A stretch of 47,170 nucleotides of DNA. It comes from an uncultured Prevotella sp. GTDB taxonomy: Bacteria; Bacteroidota; Bacteroidia; Bacteroidales; Bacteroidaceae. The notes below the pieces were generated by a model. The model saw only the letters and a program-made list of their open reading frames with translations, was not told the DNA's origin and searched no databases. Where the stretch lies: the NCBI GenBank assembly GCA_900546345.1, contig URCI01000018.1, forward strand, positions 1-47,170. The letters are read 5' to 3'. The first letter of the stretch is position 1; the number at the start of each line of letters is the position of its first letter. This document shows positions 41,533 through 47,170 of the stretch, in pieces. The translations under genes and the position numbers were made by a program.

Positions 41533-44514
41533 TTGGACTCATTTCATATCACCTCCTTTTTGCGACTCCTGTCGCTGACGTTTGTTTGGCTGGCGGGAAC
41601 GCTGACGGGCAGCGCTTTCCAGCCTAAGCGCTACCATCTCGATGTGCTGGCCATGAACAATGGTCTGCCTAGCAATTTCGTGGACGATATCTATCAGGAC
41701 AGTTATGGCTTCGTGTGGGTGTGCAGCCGTGCCGGTGGCCTGGTACGCTACGATGGCTATACTTTTGATTATTTCGATAACAAGCAGTGGAACAGTCTTC
41801 TTCTGCGAAGCCATTCCTGCAAAAATGTCATAGAGGACAACTACCACCGGCTGTGGATCGCTTTCGATGACTACACGGGGGTGTTGGGTCTCGATAACAT
41901 GAAGGAGCAGATGCCAGCGTGCAGTTCCTCGGCCTTGGCAAAACGACTTCGTGATGCGCTGCGCGAAGGATGTGTGAGAACCTACAAAGACGGCAGGGGC
42001 AACGTATGGCTGGCAACTTCCGCCCATGTCTATCGGATCTCCTTCGATGATGACGGCACCGTCGTGGCACTGGCATCTATGCCCTATCGCCTGTCTTCGC
42101 CCGACGTGGCTTTGTCCGACGTCAATGGCAAAGGCAATGTCTGGTTGGGCTACAACACCGACATCGCGCAGCTCACTGTCCGGGGCAGTCGTGTCGTTGC
42201 CCATAGCCGCAACGCACGCTTCGCCCCTATTGGCGGCAGCATCTTCTCGATCATTTCTTATCAAGGCCATCTGTGGCTGGGCACCTTCAGCGGCATCTAT
42301 GTCAATGACAAGGCTAAGACCCATCTGACACAGAACGGCTCACCCCTGGGACTGTCCCACAACCTCGTCACCAGCTTTGCCATCGGTGCAGACCGGGAAT
42401 TGTTCATTGGCACGTTGGGCGGTATGGACATCTATGATCCGAATACCCGCAAGATCACTTCTTATAATATGTCGTCGCCCGACCTTCCGCTCACCAGCAA
42501 TTTTGTCAACTGCTTCCTCGTTTCCCAGGGGCAGATATGGATCGGAACGGAGTCGGGAGGCATCAACAAACTCTCACCACGCCTGCTCGACCTGGTCAAC
42601 TATGTCCATTCGCCACGTGATCCCGGATCGATCTCGGCCAATTGTGTCAATGCGATGTTTGTCGACCGACGCGGCACGCTTTGGGTGGGCACTGTCGAAG
42701 GCGGACTCAACCGCAAGGAGCCAGGCTCACAATCCTTTGTCCACTATACCACCGCCAACTCGTCGTTGACCCATAACACGGTGTCGACGTTGACGGCCGA
42801 CCGTGGTGAGCGCACACTTTGGATTGGCACATGGGGTGGCGGCGTGTGCAGTCTCGACCTGCAGCAATCTCAGGCGATCCGTCCCTTGGTGGTGAAGCCC
42901 TCTCAAAGTCATCTGCTCGACTTCATTGGCGCCTTGGCGGTCGATGAGCGCAACCAAGGTCTGTGGATTGGCAGCAACATGGGTCTTTTTTTCTATGACT
43001 TTCGGCTTGGGGAGCTCACCAATCCTTTTCCCGGCAATCGCATGGTCACGGGCTGCATCGGCAGCATCATCACCCACGACCAGCAACTCTTTGTCGGTTG
43101 CCAGCAAGGCATGGTGCAAATCGATCTCACCTCACGTCGCCATGGTGTGTTCACACGTCACCGTCATTACACCTATAAGCTCGATGATCCAAAGAGTGGC
43201 ATTCTGGAGAAGATCCAGTCGTTCTGTCAGGCCAGCGACGGTACGTTGTGGCTGGGCAGCAACGGCTATGGTCTCTATCGTGGCATCCGGCGAGGCAAGG
43301 AATACAGGTTCCGCGTCTACACCACAGCCGACGGTCTTCCCAGCAATGCCGTGAAAGGTATCGCCGAGGACCGCAAGGGACGTCTGTGGATCACCACCGA
43401 TCATGGATTGGCCATGATGAATGTCAAGGCCGAGAGCTTTGATAATTTCACGGAGGACGACGGACTCATCAACTCACAGTTTTATTTCAACTCGGCATTG
43501 CGCTCGCCCCAAGGTATCGTCTATCTCGGTTCCTGCAACGGCCTCACTGCGCTTAAGGGACTTAACCACCAGCCTGCGGCAGCCACGCATCTTTGTTTCA
43601 CGCGGCTGATCGTCGACAACGAAGAGGTGCATGCCGGCACTTCGATTCTCAATATCAACATTGCCCGAGCGCGTGAGATCCATCTCCATGAGAGCAACAA
43701 GTCATTCTCCATCGAGTTCTCCACGCTCGACTATGGGCGGGGGCATGATGAGGTCTACAGCTACCGCATGAAAGGCTACGAGGACGACTGGATCCGTTTG
43801 CAGCCCGGGCAGCACAGCGTGCGCTATTCTACACTGCCCCCGGGACACTATCAGTTCGAGGTGGCGTATGGCAGCACCCTCGATGGCAAGCCTCTGAAGA
43901 CCATCTCCATCAGTGTTGTCGTCACTCCTTATTTCTATAAGAGTTGGTGGTTTATGTTGCTGATGTTTGTGACCGCCGTTCTCGTCAGCATTTGGTTTTA
44001 TCGCCGTCGGATGGAGGTGATGCGCAACCGCGAGGCCGAGCGTCTCTACCGTCCGATAGAGAAGGCGCTCAAGGAAAGCGAGAATCCGCGCGAACTGCAA
44101 TCGCGCGTGCAGACCATTCTCTCCAATCAGCAACGCTACGCACAGAGTGTGACCAAGACCCAGCAGGCCGACAAGCAACAGGTGGAGCGGTCCTCGCGAT
44201 CGTTTATGGATCGTGTGATGACCATCATGGAGATGAACTACGGCGATCCGGAGTTCAACGTCGAACAGCTCTGTCATCAGTTGGGCATGAGCCGCAGCAC
44301 GGTGAGTAAGAAACTCAATGATGAGACGGGACAGTCCACCACGCAGTTCATTCGCAACTATCGGCTGGATCTGGCACGAAGAATCCTCCGCGAAAACGTA
44401 GGCAACCGCAATATTTCAGAGATCGCCTTCCGAGTGGGATTCAACGATCCGAAGTATTTCACCCGATGCTTCACCAAGAAATACGGCATGTCGCCCAGTA
44501 CATTCCATGAATAA
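41533..44514 (+). CDS. transmembrane propeller sensor with AraC-type output, no kinase
   Basis: A 993-residue protein built like the hybrid two-component (HTCS) sensors of Bacteroidetes but without HisKA, HATPase or receiver domains. It has a signal segment (about 8-28), about 650 residues of Reg_prop propeller repeats (NGLPSNFVDDIYQDSYGFVWVCS, and several LWIGTxxGGL units), a Y_Y_Y domain (about 720-800), one transmembrane helix (about 812-832) and an AraC HTH (about 890-990; NISEIAFRVGFNDPKYFTRCF). It would couple a periplasmic ligand directly to DNA binding. It starts with TTG just 15 bp after the RSH gene, probably one operon; no closer ATG fits the signal segment. Ligand and targets are unknown. 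Confidence 0.88.
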   Translation: MDSFHITSFLRLLSLTFVWLAGTLTGSAFQPKRYHLDVLAMNNGLPSNFVDDIYQDSYGFVWVCSRAGGLVRYDGYTFDYFDNKQWNSLLLRSHSCKNVIEDNYHRLWIAFDDYTGVLGLDNMKEQMPACSSSALAKRLRDALREGCVRTYKDGRGNVWLATSAHVYRISFDDDGTVVALASMPYRLSSPDVALSDVNGKGNVWLGYNTDIAQLTVRGSRVVAHSRNARFAPIGGSIFSIISYQGHLWLGTFSGIYVNDKAKTHLTQNGSPLGLSHNLVTSFAIGADRELFIGTLGGMDIYDPNTRKITSYNMSSPDLPLTSNFVNCFLVSQGQIWIGTESGGINKLSPRLLDLVNYVHSPRDPGSISANCVNAMFVDRRGTLWVGTVEGGLNRKEPGSQSFVHYTTANSSLTHNTVSTLTADRGERTLWIGTWGGGVCSLDLQQSQAIRPLVVKPSQSHLLDFIGALAVDERNQGLWIGSNMGLFFYDFRLGELTNPFPGNRMVTGCIGSIITHDQQLFVGCQQGMVQIDLTSRRHGVFTRHRHYTYKLDDPKSGILEKIQSFCQASDGTLWLGSNGYGLYRGIRRGKEYRFRVYTTADGLPSNAVKGIAEDRKGRLWITTDHGLAMMNVKAESFDNFTEDDGLINSQFYFNSALRSPQGIVYLGSCNGLTALKGLNHQPAAATHLCFTRLIVDNEEVHAGTSILNINIARAREIHLHESNKSFSIEFSTLDYGRGHDEVYSYRMKGYEDDWIRLQPGQHSVRYSTLPPGHYQFEVAYGSTLDGKPLKTISISVVVTPYFYKSWWFMLLMFVTAVLVSIWFYRRRMEVMRNREAERLYRPIEKALKESENPRELQSRVQTILSNQQRYAQSVTKTQQADKQQVERSSRSFMDRVMTIMEMNYGDPEFNVEQLCHQLGMSRSTVSKKLNDETGQSTTQFIRNYRLDLARRILRENVGNRNISEIAFRVGFNDPKYFTRCFTKKYGMSPSTFHE

Positions 44515-44515
44515 A

Positions 44516-44554
44516 GCCCCCTCCCACCTCCTTTGGCGGGAGGGGGGAAGAGGC
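44516..44554. repeat. degenerate palindromic repeat, possible terminator
   Basis: GCCCCCTCCCACCTCCTTTG, GCGGGAGGGGG and AAGAGGC resemble the interspersed family but are diverged. It lies between convergent stops (44514 plus and 44556 minus) and can form a CCCCCTCCC/GGGAGGGGG stem. Confidence 0.65.
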
Positions 44555-44555
44555 T

Positions 44556-44984
44556 TCATTTGGTAAGATCTCTCCAGACAGCCACGACTTGAGAGTGACT
44601 CAGCAGCCCCCGTGCCATGACGTCCTTTCCGCATTCCTCTTCGGCCATTGCCTCCACCAACAGCGGCCAGAAAGCTGAGTCAGCCGTCATCGGTGGCAAC
44701 GGTTCACGCGGTGCCTGTCCCGTGCGCAGACAGACATAGGAGAGGTACATCACAGGATCGTTTTCCAGAGGTGGCGCCCACCGGCTGATCACCTGTTGCA
44801 AGGTGGTCATGTGGTAGCGTGTCACATAGGTATGCAGCACGATGAAGGCGGCACGCAGGCCGAAGCTCATCTCTGTGAACTGACAAAAGGCGGGATCGGT
44901 CTGTCGGCCTGCCATGCCTTTCCATTTGATGCTGGTGCGTCTGATGTTGAGGGGATTTTTGTTTCTAATTCCCCTTGGGATCAT
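44556..44984 (-). CDS. phage-type muramidase-like protein ('structural protein P5' group)
   Basis: A 142-residue protein starting MIPRGIRNKNPLNIRR. The pattern GIRNxNPLNIR...WKG...DPAFCQFTEMSFGLRAAFIVLHTY is shared with phage and Bacteroidetes proteins labelled structural protein P5 or phage lysin, which are thought to act on peptidoglycan. The catalytic role is not proven. The start at 44984 overlaps the upstream 45-residue gene by 20 bp; ATG at 45002 is an alternative. No secretion signal is present, so release would need a partner such as the small membrane protein next to it. It is last in a run after HU-HIG. Confidence 0.68.
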   Translation of the reverse strand: MIPRGIRNKNPLNIRRTSIKWKGMAGRQTDPAFCQFTEMSFGLRAAFIVLHTYVTRYHMTTLQQVISRWAPPLENDPVMYLSYVCLRTGQAPREPLPPMTADSAFWPLLVEAMAEEECGKDVMARGLLSHSQVVAVWRDLTK

Positions 44985-45102
44985 TCTCTTTTGAGTCTTC
45001 ATCATTGTCGTCATCGTCTTTGAGGTTCTTGACATAGTTGATAACAGCGGAGAGGATACTGGCCAACAGACTCAAGAGCTTCATCATTTGCTTGACTTTC
45101 AT
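44965..45102 (-). CDS. 45-residue membrane protein with acidic tail
   Basis: A short frame beginning MKVKQMMKLLSLLASILSAV. It has one predicted transmembrane helix (about 6-24), then a basic patch and an acidic end (KDDDDNDEDSKENDPKGN). It sits between the HU-HIG gene and the lysin-like gene and overlaps the latter by 20 bp or more, indicating coupling. In Bacteroides a tiny protein called smalltalk lies in a similar place between an HU-type gene and an amidase; this one may be a diverged counterpart. One helix plus a charged tail before a lysin gene also resembles a holin. Function unknown. Confidence 0.7.
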   Translation of the reverse strand: MKVKQMMKLLSLLASILSAVINYVKNLKDDDDNDEDSKENDPKGN

Positions 45103-45134
45103 GTTTTTCACAGTTTTAGTTGGTTAGGGTAAAA

Positions 45135-45164
45135 GCCTCTCTCCCTTTGCTTGGGAGAGGAGGC
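45135..45164. repeat. degenerate palindromic hairpin between HU-HIG and the small gene
   Basis: CTCTCCC-TTTGCTT-GGGAGAG stem followed by GAGGCC, a reduced form of the interspersed repeat. No T run on either side, so it is more likely an mRNA hairpin than a terminator. Confidence 0.6.
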
Positions 45165-45173
45165 CGGTGTCCA

Positions 45174-45713
45174 CTATGGGTTCACGGTCTTGTCACCGCT
45201 GCCCCCGGTGGGCGTAGAGGTTCCGCCCTGGTCACTGTCTCCGGTGCCGGTGTCCTCAGCCGTATTGTCGCCAAACTGGGTGGAACGCTTGGCCGAGATG
45301 CCCTCCAGGAGATAGTAGCTGTTGACACGCTTGGCCACATACTTGCCGTCGACATAGCTGCCATTGGCCTTCACCACGCTGTGCTCGGGCGTAAAGAGCA
45401 CACGATAGCCGGTGATGTTGTTGCCCTTGAACTCGCTGGGGTCGCTCACGCCAGTGGACTTGACGTTGATTTTGAAGATGCCCAGACCGTTGATGCGCAC
45501 CTTGTTGGAGCTTTGCATCTTGTCGCGCATGACCTCGACGAGCTCGGTCAGACAGGCCTTCACGTCAGAGCGCTTCAGCGTGCAGTTGCGCTCGATGATG
45601 TCGCTGATGTCGTCCAGGTCCACCATGTCGGTGTGGACGGCGCGGGCGAAATACTTGCCAAAGGCCTTGTTGTTCTTCATCTTGTTTTGATACAAACGAT
45701 AATAAACTGACAT
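45174..45713 (-). CDS. HU-HIG family histone-like DNA-binding protein
   Basis: A 179-residue protein. Residues 1-125 match the HU-HIG type of Bacteroidetes, a longer HU relative (MSVYYRLYQNKMKNNKAFGKYFARAVHT, VRINGLGIFKINVKSTG). The C-terminal 40 residues are a Gly/Thr/Ser-rich disordered tail. It probably bends or coats DNA; in this family it commonly lies beside a small peptide gene and a peptidoglycan-hydrolase-like gene, as here. It has an exact -7 box (45799-45806) with three phased repeats just upstream. Confidence 0.88.
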   Translation of the reverse strand: MSVYYRLYQNKMKNNKAFGKYFARAVHTDMVDLDDISDIIERNCTLKRSDVKACLTELVEVMRDKMQSSNKVRINGLGIFKINVKSTGVSDPSEFKGNNITGYRVLFTPEHSVVKANGSYVDGKYVAKRVNSYYLLEGISAKRSTQFGDNTAEDTGTGDSDQGGTSTPTGGSGDKTVNP

Positions 45714-45798
45714 AATACTAAATATTAAGGTTAAAAACAGGTTCCTCTTGCCTCGGTCTCTTATTAGGAGGGTAGGTGAGGTCTTTTGTTTACGTTTG

Positions 45799-45806
45799 CA
45801 AAGTTA
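45799..45806 (-). promoter_or_regulatory. -7 box TAACTTTG of the HU-HIG cassette
   Basis: An exact TAnnTTTG match about 86 bp before the HU-HIG start codon. It drives HU-HIG, the 45-residue gene and the lysin-like gene. Confidence 0.75.
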
Positions 45807-45827
45807 CAACAGCGGCAGGGCGCGTGT

Positions 45828-45868
45828 GCACGTTATTGACAATTAGAGCATGTTATTGCACGTTATTG
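45828..45868. promoter_or_regulatory. helically phased GCACGTTATTG repeats upstream of the HU-HIG promoter
   Basis: GCACGTTATTG (45828), GCATGTTATTG (45848) and GCACGTTATTG (45858) are spaced exactly 20 and 10 bp, on one face of the helix. They cover roughly -36 to -76 from the predicted start, where an activator would bind. Confidence 0.75.
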
Positions 45869-45915
45869 GTGGTTAATAATAAGGATTAGGATGAAATCTT
45901 TGTTTTTCGAGGCCA

Positions 45916-45958
45916 TAAAAAACCGCAGCAGCCCATGAGACCATCGGGCGGTTGCGGT
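45916..45958 (-). terminator. terminator of the HU gene
   Basis: On the minus strand ACCGCA...TGCGGT closes a GC-rich stem with inner CGCCC/GGGC pairing, followed by six T. It lies 38 bp after the HU stop. Confidence 0.85.
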
Positions 45959-45995
45959 AGGAAAATGGTGGACGACCACCGGGGAAAGCGGGTCT

Positions 45996-46289
45996 TTACT
46001 TGTTGACCGCGTGTTTGCGGGAGTAGTAACCCATGTTGTCGGAAGGCTTGAAGACAAGTTTGTCGTGGGCTTCCACGGTCATCTTCTCACCGTTAGACGG
46101 GTTGACATATTGTCTTGCCGCCACGTTTTTGACAAAGAAGCGGCCGAAATCTGGAATGGCCACCTCGTGATCTCCTTCCGTGAGATTGTCGGCGATGGCT
46201 CCCAGCACGGCGTTGATGCAGTTGCCCGCCTGAGTTTTTGACACTTGCAGGGAAGCAGCTACAGCGTCGATGAGTTGTGTTCTATTCAT
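45996..46289 (-). CDS. HU-family DNA-binding protein
   Basis: A 97-residue HU/IHF protein. It has the N-terminal helix pair (MNRTQLIDAVAASLQVSKTQA), the beta-arm with FGRFFVKNVAARQYVNPSNGEK containing the intercalating Pro of the RxxxNPxTG-type motif (here RQYVNPSNGEK), and a short C-terminal tail. It binds and bends DNA as a nucleoid protein. It has its own -7 box and terminator. The tail YYSRKHAVNK differs from the usual short end. Confidence 0.95.
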   Translation of the reverse strand: MNRTQLIDAVAASLQVSKTQAGNCINAVLGAIADNLTEGDHEVAIPDFGRFFVKNVAARQYVNPSNGEKMTVEAHDKLVFKPSDNMGYYSRKHAVNK

Positions 46290-46310
46290 GTTGATTGGAA
46301 TTTATGATTG

Positions 46311-46318
46311 CAAAGGTA
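46311..46318 (-). promoter_or_regulatory. -7 box TACCTTTG of the HU gene
   Basis: An exact TAnnTTTG match 22 bp before the ATG at 46289. Confidence 0.75.
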
Positions 46319-46508
46319 ATCATTATTTCTCAATCAACCTTCAAAAAACGGATCGTTTTGCCGCTTCCCGCCAAGTGTCTCAGTTCTTTTCTCTCAGGGA
46401 GAGAACGCTCTCGCGCGCGCGTTATATATTATAAGGTGTGCGTCTTGTCACTCTGCGTCATCGCCCCATACCGAGGAGCTGAAAGAGTTGTTGGACTTTG
46501 CGCCGACA

Positions 46509-46916
46509 TCACGGGCCATTGAGATCATACCATTTGTCGTCGTTCTTCAGTCCCGTGCAACCCATAAAAGCACTCTTGCCGATGGAAGTGACTGTGGCGG
46601 GAATGGTAAACGATTCAAGTTTGGTCTTGCCTTTAAACACCTCGTCGCCAATAGTCGTCAGCACCGTCGATCCCTCAAAGGTGAAATGCTTCAGAGACTC
46701 GGCCCCCAGACTGCTTGTTGCAAGCTCCTGGAGTTGTGAGCCATTCGGAACAACGATCTCCTCGAGTGCGGGACAATCCCAGATGCCACGCTCGTAGATC
46801 TTTGTTATACCTGTAGGCAAGACGAGTCTTTTTCTTTCCGGTCTTCTCTTCTTTACTTTTTCCTCTGAGAAACACTTGTCGTTCACGAATATTTTGCCTA
46901 ACTTTGCAGAGAACAT
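46509..46916 (-). pseudogene. BspA-type leucine-rich repeat fragment
   Basis: The frame encodes LRR_5 (BspA-like) repeats such as ALEEIVVPNGSQLQELATSSLG, SLKHFTFEGSTVLTTIGDEVF and LESFTIPATVTSIGKSAFMGC. There is no signal peptide, and the only start lies inside the promoter of the next plus-strand gene. It stops shortly after a repeat. Intact members are large surface proteins with many repeats, so this looks like a remnant, although a short intracellular LRR protein cannot be excluded. The 46320-46508 stretch before it holds no gene I can support, only a GC-rich alternating CGCGCGCG. Confidence 0.6.
46899..46906 (+). promoter_or_regulatory. -7 box TAACTTTG of the AAA-ATPase-like gene
   Basis: An exact TAnnTTTG match 24 bp before the ATG at 46930. 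Confidence 0.7.
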
Positions 46917-46929
46917 AAATATAGACGCT

Positions 46930-47170
46930 ATGGTACGCTATCCGGTAGGAATACAGACATTCAGTGAGATACGCAAGAGAGATTGCCTCTATGTAGACAA
47001 GACACAGTATGTATACGAACTGGCAAATGACATGAAATATGTCTTTCTGTCCCGTCCGCGCCGTTTTGGAAAATCTTTGCTTACAAGTACGTTCGACAGC
47101 TATTTCAGTGGGCGTAAGGATCTTTTCAACGGTTTGGCCGTAGAAAAGCTGGAAAAGGACTGGACAGAAT
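46930..47170 (+). CDS. AAA-ATPase-like / PD-(D/E)XK nuclease superfamily protein, cut by window edge
   Basis: The first 80 residues are visible (MVRYPVGIQTFSEIRKRDCL, then YVDKTQYVYELA and FLSRPRRFGKSLLTSTFDSYF). They match the N-terminus of the AAA-ATPase-like family (PF09820), whose P-loop-like motif is RPRRFGKS, usually followed by a PD-(D/E)XK nuclease domain (DUF1703). These proteins are often multi-copy in Bacteroidetes and of unknown role, possibly mobile or defence-related. The rest of the gene lies outside. Confidence 0.9.
   Translation, partial: MVRYPVGIQTFSEIRKRDCLYVDKTQYVYELANDMKYVFLSRPRRFGKSLLTSTFDSYFSGRKDLFNGLAVEKLEKDWTE

Noticed and set aside
46380..46440. CGCGCGCG stretch as a Z-DNA or recombination site
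   Set aside because: Only a short alternating run without other support.

Overview
The window looks like a chromosome-type replicon of a Bacteroidales bacterium, most likely Prevotella in the broad sense. Sixteen TAnnTTTG boxes (the Bacteroidetes -7 element) precede genes, and typical Shine-Dalgarno sites are absent. The gene families also fit: Mfa/FimB fimbrial lipoproteins with DUF3575 and DUF3868 partners, split LysO, HU-HIG, PafA, and a xynD-xynA-xynB order like that described in Prevotella bryantii. I cannot name the species.

Layout. 1-340: minus-strand tRNA-Ser(GCT) and two tRNA-Glu(CTC). 529-715: G/C-rich hairpin repeats. 731-4016: a replicon-maintenance-like block of ParA, a DUF3408-type partner, about 1.2 kb of very AT-rich DNA, and eight 22-bp-phased direct repeats resembling iterons. 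4266-7100: an ORF6N-domain gene and a broken RhuM-Fic gene, both carrying the same kind of 25-bp palindrome inside coding sequence. 7227-8104: the two-gene lysine exporter LysO. 8313-18004: a seven-gene fimbrial operon, divergent from a membrane-bound TPR/AraC-type regulator (18280-20037), with a twice-repeated GTGACA-N6-TGTCAC operator candidate between them. 20393-21052: a small secreted protein. 21222-29036: a glucuronoxylan locus, with transporter, GH10 and GH43 on the minus strand and GH67 and GH35-like on the plus strand from a divergent promoter pair.

29130-38380: a minus-strand run of Nudix hydrolase, TonB-dependent receptor, small Cys/His-rich membrane protein, LytTR response regulator with its histidine kinase, PafA phosphatase, a nuclease lipoprotein and a COG0523 GTPase. 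38611-44514 (plus): an FMN-binding protein, an RSH (p)ppGpp enzyme with a degenerate hydrolase domain, and a large transmembrane propeller/AraC sensor lacking kinase modules. 44556-46289 (minus): a putative muramidase-like protein, a 45-residue membrane protein with an acidic tail, an HU-HIG protein and an HU protein. The right edge holds an LRR fragment and the start of an AAA-ATPase-like gene.

The least explained features are the coding-region palindromes, the iteron/ParA block with no visible Rep gene, the GTGACA operators, the HU-HIG/small-protein/lysin-like cassette with helically phased upstream repeats, and an interspersed palindromic repeat that supplies the C-terminus of the GH43 enzyme.
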